This document shows, in pieces, positions 10,501 through 41,885 of a stretch of DNA of 64,000 nucleotides (the first letter of the stretch is position 1; every line of letters starts with the position of its first letter). The translations under genes were made by a program, and so were the position numbers. The stretch is taken from assembly GCA_959347315.1 (NCBI GenBank), contig OY365809.1, forward strand, positions 42,353,290 to 42,417,289, read 5' to 3'. The DNA is from Bimastos eiseni (taxonomy: Eukaryota; Annelida; Clitellata; Crassiclitellata; Lumbricidae). Under the pieces are notes generated by a model. It saw nothing but the letters and a program-made list of their open reading frames with translations, was not told the DNA's origin and searched no databases.

Positions 10501-11868
10501 GGTGAATGACCAAATGTTCACATCCTTTCCTTGACCAATGAATGTATTACAGAGCCCTTTAATTCTTAATTTTTAAACATGTACCCAACATATGGCCTGG
10601 AGATTATGAAATTATTATTAGGTACTATTATTATGAACAGCATAGTTTAATTAAAGTTAAAGTGATTCTGTTTGTTGGGCTTAATCTAATGCAATTTTAT
10701 AAACTTTGTCAAGTGCCATTACAGTAATGCACCAGACTTCAATCGATGACTCTCGAAATCAGACTTTTTGCAAACCGGTCTATGACAGGATTGTGAAAGT
10801 TTGATTAATCACCGAGGTCTGGAACAGCTCAGAGTCGTAGTTTCGGCTTAATGACACTGTGATAACATACATGAATAGCATCGCCCTCCTTTTTATCCAT
10901 GATTGGGACTGGTACTACAAGACGACAAGCGGTAGTGGAGTTTTCTCATAGACGGATGCATCTTTTTCGGCATACAAGTATCTTGTGGTGTGTTGTTTTT
11001 CACGAATGTCGTTCGTGTTTTATCCCCTTAGGTTCCCTACTTCTTGAACAACGGTCTGACCCCCGTCTTCATTCCGCTCCTCTTCGACCCCGTCACCCAG
11101 AGACTCCACCAGCCGTACCTCGGGAGTGCCGCCACCGAGCCGCTCTCCAATCTCTACCAGAACCTCCAGCAGCTTCAACTGCAGCAAATGGTACCGGCGG
11201 TCCCGACCGCTGCTTCCTTTGCGCCCGGCATCGTCCCCGCACCCGGCCACCCCCTCCCGTGCTACACGCAACCCGGCGGGTTTCTACAGCACCAGAATGG
11301 CGGATGGGCCAAACACCGCAGGCTGAGTTCTCCCGCCGGATTCGTCAACGTCAACCGCGATGACGTCGTGACGGGCGTCGGACATGACTGTGACTGGTCG
11401 GCCGTCAACAGCGCCAAGGTGAAGATGATGTCGCTGGGACTGGACGACACGTGTCACGACGCATCGCGTAAGACGTCGGCGACCTCGGGCTTCAGCGAGC
11501 TGACGGAGTGCGCGGCGGGTCGTCGACCTTCGATGGTGTCGGAGGAGGGACGGTCCGGTAGCAGGGACGCAGGCGATGAACCGGGTAGGGGTGAGCAACA
11601 ACCGAGGGCGGATCTGGGATTCAGCGAAGAGAGTGCCATGATGGAGATGGACGATGACAGTGATTCTTCACCCCATTTCCAGTTTAACCCTCAAAACGGC
11701 GATGCTGTTCCGCGTTTCCAGTTCAACCCTTGCTTCGCCGACGCTGGTGCGCCCTTCCAGTATAAGCCCGCGTTTTACGGACTTGCAACGCCGTCGTCCA
11801 CTTACTACGCAGAGCAGAGAACGGTGCCTATCGATGCTTGCTTGTTTGACGCTCGAAGCGGTTTTTGA
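1587..11868 (+). CDS. SIK3: Salt-inducible kinase (SIK3-like), C-terminal half
   Basis: Partial gene; the kinase and UBA domains should lie before the window. Coding exons: 1587-1791, 2224-2327, 4532-4632, 5504-5652, 6033-6154, 6950-7093, 8395-8452, 8545-8618, 11032-11868. Phases agree throughout and sum to 598 codons including the TGA stop. Seen: EEPSPEAMAHYLSLRRHTIG in exon 1, matching the conserved post-UBA 14-3-3/PKA site of SIK kinases; an acidic EELSEEDESLDLE stretch; and RRCSEDLASVGKYKSHLEK, which aligns with the RRFSDGAxSIQxFKxHLEK block of SIK3. Gln-rich segments and a Ser-rich tail follow. In the family, PKA phosphorylation of RRxS/T sites recruits 14-3-3 and restrains action on CRTC and class IIa HDACs; RRLSS and RRPS in the tail may do the same (inference). 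The exon at 8395-8452 is the least certain: an alternative acceptor lies at 8382-8383. SIK2 versus SIK3 is not settled without the kinase domain. Confidence 0.78.
2064..2219. repeat. TTA/TTATTG microsatellite abutting a splice acceptor
   Basis: A run of TTA and TTATTG units ends a few bases before the acceptor CAG at 2221-2223 of the second SIK-like exon, so the pyrimidine tract of that acceptor is largely microsatellite. Open frames across it are low-complexity artefacts. Confidence 0.85.
2686..2960. repeat. Degenerate tandem repeat (TCTAAATGACTTCTAA-like)
   Basis: About fifteen diverged units built on CTAATCTAAATGACTTCTAA in the second intron of the SIK-like gene. The spacing is uneven, so it is an old, eroded minisatellite. 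Confidence 0.75.
3505..3860. repeat. Two LINE 3'-tail fragments, opposite orientations
   Basis: At 3505-3560 the plus strand reads GCGCCTCTGAATAG, then GAGGTGCTATATAAAT. At 3765-3860 the complementary version (TTTATATAGCACCCTTCAAG, then CTCAGAGGTGCTC) follows an ATTC-type microsatellite. These match the 3' end of the LINE copy at 36,900-37,520 and are best read as 5'-truncated insertions. Confidence 0.6.
4160..4265 (-). repeat. tRNA-like SINE head (minus strand)
   Basis: On the minus strand this contains a box A-like GGCCAATCGGTTAGAGTGG and a box B-like GGGTTCAACCC, the internal RNA polymerase III promoter pattern of tRNA-derived SINEs. No intact tRNA cloverleaf was evident, so it is called a SINE head. 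Confidence 0.5.
4918..4970 (-). repeat. LINE 3'-tail fragment
   Basis: TTTATATAGCGCCCCTTCAA matches the shared tail of the LINE family found throughout the window, here in minus orientation and truncated after about 50 bp. Confidence 0.55.
5320..5400 (+). repeat. Truncated SINE tail
   Basis: The stretch around GGCCGGTCACGCACCCTCATATGCTGAGGCTGAG-like sequence resembles the 3' half of the SINE at 6205-6470 (GATTGGCCGATGCGCTTATA, then CCGAGGCTGAGAAAATGAAG). It lies about 100 bp upstream of the SIK-like exon at 5504. Confidence 0.5.
6205..6470 (+). repeat. tRNA-derived SINE
   Basis: The head has an A box-like TAGTGGTTGGCATGC and a B box-like GGTCGAGGGTTAAAATTCC, then a body with CCCGAGGCTGAGAAAATGAA. 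Related pieces occur near 5320, 15,720, 27,385 and 49,120. It sits in the intron between SIK-like exons 5 and 6. Confidence 0.65.
6558..6800 (-). mobile_element. LINE reverse-transcriptase C-terminal remnant
   Basis: The 80-codon minus-strand frame contains GKTQDDINRQYGLSYHSPS followed by ETGTELSMVQPTLGV, which resembles the extreme C-terminus of endonuclease-type LINE polymerases (a G-x-P-x-T-x-W-x-D-D-I segment followed by D-R-x-x-W-R). It is a short decayed fragment; the clade is unresolved. Confidence 0.45.
7534..7688 (+). mobile_element. 155-bp hAT-type MITE with perfect 8-bp TSD
   Basis: The element begins CAGGGGCGTC and ends GACGCCCTG. It is flanked on both sides by the identical octamer GTGAGACC (7526-7533 and 7689-7696). 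Eight-bp duplications with CAGGG-type termini are diagnostic of hAT elements. It has no coding capacity. A second family member in opposite orientation lies at 35,567-35,719. It is inserted in a decayed LINE 3' end that resumes at 7697. Confidence 0.85.
7697..7890 (+). repeat. LINE C-terminus and 3' tail
   Basis: TCTGGAATGGGCTTCCCCTA corresponds to the W-N-G-L-P coding motif at the end of CR1/L2-type LINE polymerases. It is followed by GCCTCTGAGTAGATATCTTG and GGGGTGCTATATAAAG, the shared tail, and an ATTG-rich end. Confidence 0.6.
7919..7992. repeat. 15-bp minisatellite, about five copies
   Basis: Tandem units of TTTACATCACATGTC; the last two carry a CATCTCATG variant. The array lies in the intron upstream of the SIK-like exon at 8395. 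Confidence 0.9.
8250..8362 (-). mobile_element. Truncated MITE next to a splice acceptor
   Basis: The reverse complement (AACTCGACTCAGTCTGAG, then AGTACTTGGCATACACTCGG, then ATGGGTCCAAG) matches the first third of the approximately 380-bp MITE at 16,555-16,934. It ends about 30 bp before the candidate SIK-like acceptors at 8382-8394. Confidence 0.6.
8865..9200 (-). mobile_element. Reverse-transcriptase fragment, catalytic box region
   Basis: On the minus strand a short frame reads ERKMALGFADDQAKMTG; FADD is the catalytic Asp-Asp box of LINE reverse transcriptases. The surroundings are too decayed to extend far. The neighbouring fragment at 9380-9680 is on the opposite strand, so the insertion is rearranged. 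Confidence 0.35.
9380..9680 (+). mobile_element. Reverse-transcriptase fragment (palm, N-terminal part)
   Basis: The frame contains GGEWPEKFTEAIIVPIEKK, then DFRTIRLVSLESKILLKM and DIFGFSGKKYSLEGI. These match the W-P-x-x-W, P-I-x-K-K, Y-R-x-I-x-L and Q-x-G-F-R motifs of endonuclease-type LINE polymerases. An intact element is not present. Confidence 0.7.
10454..10512. repeat. Imperfect palindrome / hairpin
   Basis: TTGCTTCTCTGGCA and its complement TGCCAGAGAAGCAA flank a loop of about 11 bases, and the outer arms TGGTCAT/ATGACCA continue the pairing. It lies in the last intron of the SIK-like gene. It could be the core of a foldback element; no function is shown. Confidence 0.7.
10840..10915. 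repeat. Dispersed repeat, copy 1 of 3
   Basis: TTTCGGCTTAATGACACTGTG and GCATCGCCCTCC followed by GGGACTGG resemble stretches at 13,540-13,645 and 22,625-22,740. It is a short interspersed family of unknown type, ending about 120 bp before the last SIK-like exon. Confidence 0.45.
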
Positions 11869-11902
11869 GGGTAAAAGATTTGTAGGGCAGTGAGATGAAC
11901 TA

Positions 11903-11908
11903 AATAAA
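11903..11908 (+). terminator. Possible polyadenylation signal of the SIK-like gene
   Basis: An AATAAA hexamer lies 35 bp after the stop codon at 11,866-11,868. If used, the 3' UTR would be unusually short; longer isoforms ending further on cannot be excluded. Confidence 0.4.
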
Positions 11909-12358
11909 ATGATCGACAGCAATTGCTCCCTCTGTCTGTGAAAACTTTCCTAATAACAGCTGAATGACTGTTTAGGTAGACTCAGATTTAGATCTGGTCT
12001 GATTGTTTCTGGAGTGCCCTCGTCGTCAGTCAATGATTACTTAGAGTGAGGTCGCAGTAAAATATCGTATTCCGGTCGATATTTGATTAATCAGAGAAAC
12101 CAGAAATTTTTCATGACAAATTAATCCTACAGGACAAAACATATATATAGATATATATATATATATATATATTAGATAAGGTGCTATGTGCCCAGCGGTG
12201 AGGTGCTGATGCAGTGGGATTATCTGTGAATCTGTAAATCCCAAAGCGCTGAGATGTAAGCATATTTGTGTTAGGATCATGTGACCTAAGATGATAAATT
12301 TCTCATAATTACTTGAAGTGAGGAAGGAGTCACCAATAATTTAGATGATTTATTTTGC

Positions 12359-12396
<38 letters not shown>

Positions 12397-13539
12397 AGTG
12401 GTTTTGAAACTTTATTTTAATTGTACCACCAGTTTTCGAACTAGTGATACACATACCAATATCTGAAAACCTCTCTTTTACACGACTTTCAAAATCAATG
12501 ACAATTTGACAGTAGTTAAGAAAGTCTTAAGCTTTGATTTGCATGATATTGCCAGAAATAGTGTTTACTTCATTGAGTCAGAACATTCAATGAATGATCT
12601 GTGCTAGGATAAAAAAATTGTGAGGTAGTTCTAATTCTGTATATACTACCATTAGAGAGGAGTGGAGCACTACCTTGACAGGTTTCTTTGATTTGAAGCT
12701 ACAATTATTCATATAAGTTTACTTCTATTTTTGTTGCACCCTCTGCGATCGAATCTGTTGCTTCTATTTTTATCCGAAACTTCAAAAACTTTATTTCTAC
12801 TAAGCTAGACCATACCCTTTTGCCCATTGAGCTTTGAGAGGCTACTAAACTTTTTGAGCATGCCATTTAAATTTGATACATTTGGTGGTATTTGCAGTCT
12901 GCTGTGGAACTTGTTATATTTGGTGTTGCTGTTGTCGTAGCAATATGCATTGCTTATTAACATTCCTCTGTGATATCGTTTATATGGATTTTGTGTTAGG
13001 ACTTCCCAGTGTATATGGAAATAGGTAACAATAGGTACAGGCTGTTTTTCATATCTGCGTCTTGTTTTGTTTATCTGTACCATTGTTATTTTGTGTAGGA
13101 ATTTAATACATTGCTGTTTCTGCTCGCACGGTCTTAGATGTTGGTTTTCCAATGGGGCTTAAAGTGTATAGTACATGTTTGATTGTTAAATTGACCACTG
13201 TAACAATTGTTAAGAATAAGTTATTGTAGTATTGTTGTTATTTTACCCAAGGTATAAAAATGATTCCTCATGATTTTAAGAAAGGAAATGACGCACTTGA
13301 GGCTGTTGTCATTATCATTTTGTGGCAGTCTTCCATTTGGTTTATCAACCTGCTGTGTTGTATAACCAGGCCTGATGAAGATATCAACCAGGTAGTTGGT
13401 GCTTCACATTAATCAGGATAAAAGTAAAGTTAAGAGGTCCAGTTAACTCTTCACTTCTATCTGGAAAAAGCTCCACAAATCATGGTTTTTAAATTTAACG
13501 ATACTTTCCAATTTTTTTTCTGCTGGTTAGTTTGTTCCT

Positions 13540-13645
13540 GTTTAGCAACACTGTGCCATAACAGAGATGATTAGCGTTGTCCTCCCCATTTCCGGGCTTG
13601 GGACTGGCACAGCCAGAGTACGGGCAGTGTGTTCTTGGTTATATT
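13540..13645. repeat. Dispersed repeat, copy 2 of 3
   Basis: AGCAACACTGTGCCATAACA, then GCGTTGTCCTCCCCATTTCC and GGCTTGGGACTGGCAC, resemble the repeats near 10,840 and 22,625. Confidence 0.45.
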
Positions 13646-14319
13646 TGAATGAAATCATTTAAGCTAATTGGCTCATCATTTTTGTATTATCATGAATAAT
13701 ACAAGAGGTGATCTTTCTTGTTTTTCTGGTGTTGGTCTGAAATTCATATTGCATGTGTTACTGGAGTTTTATTGCTGCAGCTCATTTAGTTCTTTTCATA
13801 ATCCAGTTAGGCTATTGCTTTCATTTCTACATTGATGCAAAATCAATCCAAAATGGGATTTCTGTTGCAGTTTGCCGTTTTCACTCCCAGAACAATTGCG
13901 AGTCCGTGTTTTCCTGTTTAAGTGACCGACATGCGCTTTAAAGCTGTTCTTATATTCACTGATTGGGTAGCAGTGTGCATTTATGTATTTTTGGAAAGTG
14001 CATTGTAGGAACTACTCATGTGGGAGCTCACTTAAGGAACATAGTGCTCTAAATGATTGGCACCTTTGAGTGAAACCTTAAACAGTAAAGCTTACCACTT
14101 GATTTTTGTTCAGTTGTGTCCAATTTTCGAGATCTGATTGACGAAAGTAGAGGCACTGTGGTAGATTGGTTAGGGTTATTGAGCTGAAACGCGTCATACC
14201 TCCCAAGGACGTTGCTGTGTAGGGACCCTTTGAGTTAGTTGTTCACTCACAATTGTTCAGTACCTTACATGCTGTTTTGTCTGGTTGTACATAAACTTCT
14301 AAACTTGGCAAGGAGAGCA

Positions 14320-14430
14320 GTATCAGGCACAGCTGTGTAATGTATTTGTATCGAGCCGTATCAGGTACAGCTGTGTAATGTACTTGTATTGAGCCGTATC
14401 AGGTACAGCTGTGTAACGCATTTGTATTTG
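14320..14430. repeat. 38-bp minisatellite, about three copies
   Basis: Units begin GTATCAGGTACAGCTGTGTA and end GTATTGAGCC, repeated nearly three times with few differences, so the duplication is fairly recent. Confidence 0.9.
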
Positions 14431-15257
14431 TTACTTTCGTCTGTGCTCAGTGACACTGTTATTTTTGCTCATGCAAGTGACATTTCTGCCCACGCATGAC
14501 ATCATCATCTTCATCATCATATCGGATTGTACAAATGACGTCATCATATCCGCTAACGCAAAAAGCGATGACGTGTTTGGTTCTGCAGATAGAGTGGTTA
14601 TCTTCCGTCGGTAATTTTATTCGTCTTGCTTGCCTCCTGTACAAGGCAATAAATCTACAGTAAAGACTGCTATGAAGGACATAAGACTTGCCTATTACTA
14701 TGCATCACAAATTGCCTTGATAGATATATACACACACGTGGCCTTGTTGTTTACAAAGTCTTTCGTAGTTTGTTCCTTCTTGAGGGGTCTGTTGCTGCTT
14801 GAGTGGATTATATTATTTAATAAAATATGTTGTTGCACCACTTGCAGGGATTTTAAGAAGTTTTCAATCCTATAATTATTCATATTTTTCTTTACTCACC
14901 CTCATGTCAGTAAAGACTACATGATGGCTGACAATACAATATTTATAAAATTACATACATTTGTATTGCAAAAAACGTAAATTTACATGCTTACAAATGC
15001 AATTGAATTGATTTATTATTTGATCCATTTAATCAAGTTAACAATTTAGTTTATTTGGTTTGGCCAACTACATCAGTAATTCTGAATGTACAGCCATTCA
15101 ATTACAAATTACATCAATAGTATAATTGAAATAAAATTACAATTTAACAGACTAAAATCTGATTCAATTACAATTACAGAGCTGGTATTTCGATTACGTA
15201 ATTCAATTAAATGTATTTCAACACTAACAACAATATAGTGCATACATTAATACTGCA

Positions 15258-15352
15258 CGATCATAATATATGTCTACGATCATAATATATGTCTACGATT
15301 ATAATATATGTCTACGATTATAATATATGTCTACGATTATAATATATGTCTA
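15258..15352. repeat. 19-bp minisatellite, about five copies
   Basis: Tandem units of GTCTACGATTATAATATAT; the first copies read CGATCATAATATAT. It lies in the gap between the convergent genes. Confidence 0.9.
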
Positions 15353-15719
15353 TTTAAATTACCTTTCACCTAATGCATCAAGCTCTTTCACTTTGGAAGC
15401 ACATCTTTAAAACAACACGGTTTAGTGAAACTGAATGTCTTCAAAAACATGATTATCATCATCATAATAGCTAGTAGCTATGGCAAACAACACCAATGAA
15501 GAAGATTTCTTTAAAATTCTTACTCTTGCAAAAAGCTAATAAAAACAATCACAGTTAATAGCAGAAAAGAAGACAGAAATAGAAAAATATACAAAGATCA
15601 AGTATAAAGGCTGCATCAGCAGTGAGAGAAGAACATTCTACAAGTACAAAAACATATATACTCTATAATTGTCCAAGATACGCCACGCAGAGCATACACG
15701 CATATGTAACACACACGTC

Positions 15720-15905
15720 ACTTCCTTTGAGAGGTCTGTAAAAGACAATGGGTTCAAATCCCCATCGGGGCAGAAGTTGCTAGATTTCTAACCCACTTGC
15801 ACCCCAGCCAACTCATCTGTAATGAGGAGGGCATTGACAGGCAGGAAGGGAAAGGGCTGGTCACCTATCATCCTATGCCGAAACCCAGGAACAGGAAGTT
15901 GCCAC
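15720..15905 (+). repeat. SINE-like repeat
   Basis: It carries a B box-like GGTTCAAATCCCC and a body with AAGGGCTGGTCACCTATCAT, similar in layout to the SINE at 6205-6470. Confidence 0.5.
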
Positions 15906-16554
15906 CACTACAGGCAATATATATATATAATTAATTATATATATATGCAGTACTCAGATAAATACATACATACGTGGTACATGAACATACAGAGGCAAGT
16001 GTTCCCTAATTGACAGAACAGTTGATGGCATTTGAGCAATTTATTTCCAGATCAATTCTAATTCCTTCCCATCGCAATGATTACTGTTTCTTCTTTCATT
16101 CTTTCTCGATAGGTCTTTGGCTAATGTTTGCAATACAGTCAACAGTACAGTAAATCAGTAACCGCATCAGTTTGTAATTCTCTGTAACCGTCTTTCTGCA
16201 CCTGATGCAAAAGTCCCTGATTAACATCGAAGCTTCATGCACTATGGGACAAACGCATTTGGGCCATAACACAAAGTACTCTCAACTTACACTGAAGTAT
16301 TCAAAACAAAATACTTAAGGAAAACCAGTCCAGAATATATATATTTTAAATTCTGCTATTTTAAGTTTTCTTCTACTGGAACAAAACAAATTAGAGAAGA
16401 AGAAAATGTTTGATCAGTAGAACAGCACAGGCCTTGTTCCAGTCTTGGAAATCCTGGACACAAAGGCATTGTAGCACAAGACACAGATGGAATGGTGCAA
16501 GAAAATAAACATCTGATTTTATATTTATTTATAAAATGCTCCTATCACAAACAA

Positions 16555-16934
16555 TATGGATGAACTGAAACTCGGCTTGGAACTTGGCTCGGCCGAGTTT
16601 GGCCGTACTCGGCATAAACTCGGACTTGGGACAAACAACGGGTCCGAGTTTTAATAAAAAGTGGCTTTCCAATTTTCTGTTTTTAAACAAAAATTAGATT
16701 ATTTATTTACAAAACGATAATCGACATGACTATAAACACAAATACTGTTACTATTAGTACTTACTAACTACTACTTCCTAGTGTAAACGGAGGCAAAACA
16801 AATAAATTCATAACAATTGTGCAAACTGCCAAACTAAAAATCAAGTGAATGAGACTTTTTGAATATTCTAAACTTTTACTCTGTACAATTCAAAAACTGT
16901 ACTCGGCAGGAAACTGACACTCGGTTCATCCCTA
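16555..16934 (+). mobile_element. 380-bp MITE rich in ACTCGG motifs
   Basis: It begins TATGGATGAACTGAAACTCGG-like and ends ACTCGGTTCATCCCTA, giving terminal inverted repeats around GATGAACxxAxACTCGG. The interior is AT-rich and noncoding. Related copies lie at 63,450-63,810, 46,018-46,313 (minus), 47,660-47,802 (partial) and 8250-8362 (partial). The target duplication is eroded. A hAT affinity is likely from the TAGGGATGAAC terminus but not proven. Confidence 0.7.
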
Positions 16935-18454
16935 ACAATCAGTCCTTCAATATTAAAATAATGAAGCTATGTGGTGATCCTTAATTGTGTTAAATTCTCT
17001 GCATAGCATTTGACCGTTAATTATCTGGAGCTGGGACTCGACCCCTCACACATCATATCAACTGCTAGCATTCACCCTGTGTACCATTGTAATTACTTAA
17101 CAGGCTTAGCTGGACTTCATTTAAGCCTAACAATACTTCACAAAAAGAATACATCGAAGTTATCACATGCAATTATATGCAATAGTCAACAAATGTAGCC
17201 ACTGAAAACTATTACCTGCATAGTTCAGAGAAAACGTTCAAGTGTTGAAGCACAAAGTTCAGCTTTAAAAGTTTCAAAAGTTAAATTCACAACTACTTTC
17301 CACAAAACTGAACCGAAGGCAATTTCCGAAGCAATATTTAGTTTTCAACACGAATAGTGTGCATCCGATAATCAACTCTCTCCACATCTGATCAACGACT
17401 TCCTCGTCATTGCCTCGTCCTTCAATTCGTTATCTGCATAACTGCCATTGGAAAGTGTTCTGTGAAATCATCGCTGCCTCAAGATGCCATTTCCACAACC
17501 ATAAACTGATGACCGCTCCTTCACAGCAAGCCAGGAGGCTCAAAACTTTAAGTGAAAAGCAAGACATTAACAAAGTCACTTGTACATGTCACTAACAAAC
17601 CTCAGCTGCCATAACATAACAGTTTAAGGGCTTCAAGCGGCTCAGAAGACATTTACTGGTAATCCATGTTAGGATCACTTTATACCAGTGCTTAGTCACT
17701 TCTCCAATCTTACCCAGAACCACTGCAAGGCTTTGACTGATAAGCTTGGCTCAGCATGCTTCATCATACTCAGTATGTGACTTGATAGATGCAACACCCT
17801 CCTAACTGTGCTTGATTAACTCAAACAATTTCCTAACTGAGTTTCAACATATAACCACTGAACTACTCCGCTGTATTCTGAAAGTCCCTCTCTTCAGCTT
17901 CCTTGCAACATGGTTCTTTCCTCAGAAATAGCCTTCCTTTGGCAGCCCACTGCACATCCTTTGGCTTCCCATAGGCAAGCGCCACCTTAATCACTCGACA
18001 GCAAAACTTCCACCTTAAAGCCAGGCACCCAACACGACTTTCAGTAGGTGACCACCACAGGTTCCCATTACTGCTCCTGAAATTCTCCCAAATGTAGCAT
18101 TTTCCTACGAGCCTATACGCCTATCAACAGGAACCCAGACTTCCAAAAACTATGTCTTATCATGCACGAATTGATATCAAAACATGACATCAACCACACT
18201 GATGCTTGCTGGATGGTTGCTCAAGAGGTGGATCATGTGTCACACCAATCCATACCACCAGGGACAAGTTTATGACACTGTCACTGGTGTAAAACAGATG
18301 TCTACCCTGCTTTTTTAACACATTCCTTCCACAATCTTTGTCTCAATGAATGGTCTGTTGGCTTCAACATCAACGCCAAATTTCGTGAAGATGTCATCAA
18401 CATTCGTTGAGAAGGCACTGCTATCCACAACAGATTCCTAACTCTCCATCATCC

Positions 18455-39427
<20,973 letters not shown>

Positions 39428-41639
39428 CTATGGCCGCGGAAGGCTGGTCAAGCACAGAGCCTTCAACACAATGCCAGAACCACTTAATAATGGGTTTATT
39501 ATAACAAACAACCATTCGAAATGCTATTTAACTCAAGAAATGGACTAACCAGAACCTACAATACCAGTTTCAACTTCTTGCTGATTCATGATTCTTCTTA
39601 AGAAATTATGCTCAGGTTGTTTTAAGCTTACGTGATTGGCAAAATTAGCTCGTTGCATGATCGATCAGCTAGTTGATTAGTTAATTTGTCAATCGATCAT
39701 AATTAGAATGAGCTACTTAAGTTTGCAAGTAAAATTTGCTAATAAATAAGAATTAGAATTATGTGAGCAAATCGATCAGAATTAGCTCTTTGTCTGTTTA
39801 GTTTTGGAATCGGTCATATTAACTAATTCAGAAACTGTTGGGAATGATAGTTCAGAGTAACCGGGCATTTGTGGATTTCATAAGATGTTCTCCCTGATAA
39901 GGATTTTGTTTGGTGTTAAAGATGATGACATCAGCATTTACTCATTGGCGTCAGGCAAATCTACAAACCTATGAAGCCTTAGCGTGCATTATAATTGTAC
40001 GCTGCAAACATCATTGTCAGGGCTCCTATCTCTATCTCAACTCCATCGGGGAATAAATGATTTTTTGTACTTTTAAACATTATTTGTAGCAATCCCATTG
40101 CCTGCATGATCACTATTTAAGCCCTACGTCGCATGGCCTACATCATAATTTACCTTAAACTTCAAAACTGAATGCACAAGCCGCAAACAAATTATACGAC
40201 TCTTCCTTTAATCTATCAAGAATATAGCACGTTATTCCTGTCACTAACGATCTTACATTTATTTACTATTAATTCGTTGTGACCTGGTAAGCTACTAACA
40301 AATCAAACACGAGATTTGTACACTTTCCGGTTCCTGCGCTTTCGCCGAACCTGGAGGCTCTCCTGTTCGCTTAGACTACTCACCGGGCGTGCACCATCCA
40401 CTCGTAGACCGAGTTGATTACGATACATAAGTTACTCGGAGTGTATTCCGAGGACTCTGAGCAATCATTGAACTCGCCCAAAAGTTTCCCTTGGTCTTCA
40501 ATGAGAGAATATCGTCATGATAGCGACCTCTTCCGATTAACACTTAAAGCCGGTTCCTCTTATCATGGCCAAGGACTAGTAGGCTGTACACAAGTTATAC
40601 ACTGTCGGCTATTTTTTCTGTTAGTAATTCTGCTACTCGATTCGGTCTCGATCGACTCGGGTGTCCCTTCTATTGGGATTCAATCCGTTTCGGGGCTCCA
40701 CTTGTAGCCTTTAGTTTTGTGACTGTTGTTCTCTATTTTTTGCCTCGAGCAAACTGTTTATTGTGGCTATATATAGGCCCTAAATAAACAAATTGATTGA
40801 CTGGTTGAATATAATATAATATAATATATATATTGATTATGCCTTAAATAGTATTGTCATCATGAAAAATATGTCTGGAGCAAATCTAAAGCCTCATAAG
40901 AATGTGCAATAAGTAAGTAAGTAAGAATATTCTATATTAGACTACTAGCAAACGCACAGTACCATACAAAAGGTATAAATAGTTGCATCGATTTTAAACA
41001 AAGTCCTACTAGATAAGGTATGTAATGTGCATATGTCAATGTGATGTTAGAGTAAATACAACGGCGGCCTATAGCTTCCGAAATCCAGTAGTCCTACATT
41101 AAAATTCAAGGACTCTGGATTAAATCTGGACACGATGCTTGAACCCAAGAACTTTTATGCAAATATATATATGCTAGATAATATTAGATATAAAGATATA
41201 TGGCAGCCTGGGGCACCATAATAGATTCCTACTAGCAATAACCCATATTCTGCTAGCCGACTTACGACCGGGAATGTTTTTGGCTAGAATCCAGTTATAA
41301 ATCAATCAGCGATGATCACGGATATCAACGTAATTAATTAACGTCCGTAATGCGTCTAACTCATACTTGATCGTGTGCGAAAACTTCTAGGGTGGCTCTT
41401 CTAAAGTGGAGTTTTATCAGTCTTGTTACATTACCTTTCAACGTGTTGGCCAAAGCTTGAGCCTTACTAAAGAAGTTACTATAATGTGCCTTCTTCTTAT
41501 AGTTGTTAAATAACCAATTGCGCCAACTCCGCGCTGTCGTCCGCTCACTATCAGTGCTCCTGCTAACACCCGGCCCTAAGATTTCTTATCCTTATATTAT
41601 TTAGTCACGACTAGAGCTCAGACTTAACAATTAAATATT

Positions 41640-41885
41640 ATAATTGTTGCTCGCTTGGCGCTGGCCTACCGGCTATAGTCGACTGGGGATCCTACGTGTT
41701 GCTCCTCACCTTATCGACCGTATACCCAAATTTGGCCATGTCTCTAGATACAAGGAGCAATACATGTATACTAAATATAGATTCCTTGGACTTCTCTGTG
41801 AGCAGCAGATGACGCATTTGCCTATATCTGCCCTAATCTGGCGCTGCTTACTAGACCTATCTTCGTGAGCTCTGTTGCATGCCGT
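41640..41885 (+). mobile_element. Decayed LINE C-terminal fragment
   Basis: HLIDRIPKFGHVSRY parallels RLIGHIPKFSPVSAYM in the copy at 36,900-37,520; ALIWRCL follows like ATLVWWCL. Stops and frame breaks interrupt it. Confidence 0.55.

Larger units (their letters stand above)
11909..18454. other. Gap between convergent SIK-like and ZAK genes
   Basis: No gene is recognised in this interval. It may contain the 3' UTRs of both convergent genes. It holds AT dinucleotide runs at 12,140-12,172 and 12,361-12,393, tandem repeats at 14,320-14,430 and 15,258-15,352, a SINE-like copy at 15,720-15,905 and a MITE at 16,555-16,934. A 115-codon minus-strand open frame at 12,805-13,152 resembles nothing I can name and has no flanking splice signals of note. 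Confidence 0.6.

Noticed and set aside
11020..11601. Antisense frames opposite the last SIK-like exon
   Set aside because: Shadows of a GC-rich coding exon, with no family resemblance of their own.
12805..13152. 115-codon minus-strand frame
   Set aside because: Considered as a retroelement or hypothetical gene, but no convincing motif, start context or splice sites; left unassigned.
15258..15352. Regular repeats considered as a CRISPR-like array
   Set aside because: There are no unique spacers between units and the genome is animal; it is a plain minisatellite.
40414..40707. 97-codon plus-strand frame upstream of ZAK
   Set aside because: No recognisable domain, and composition like noncoding DNA.
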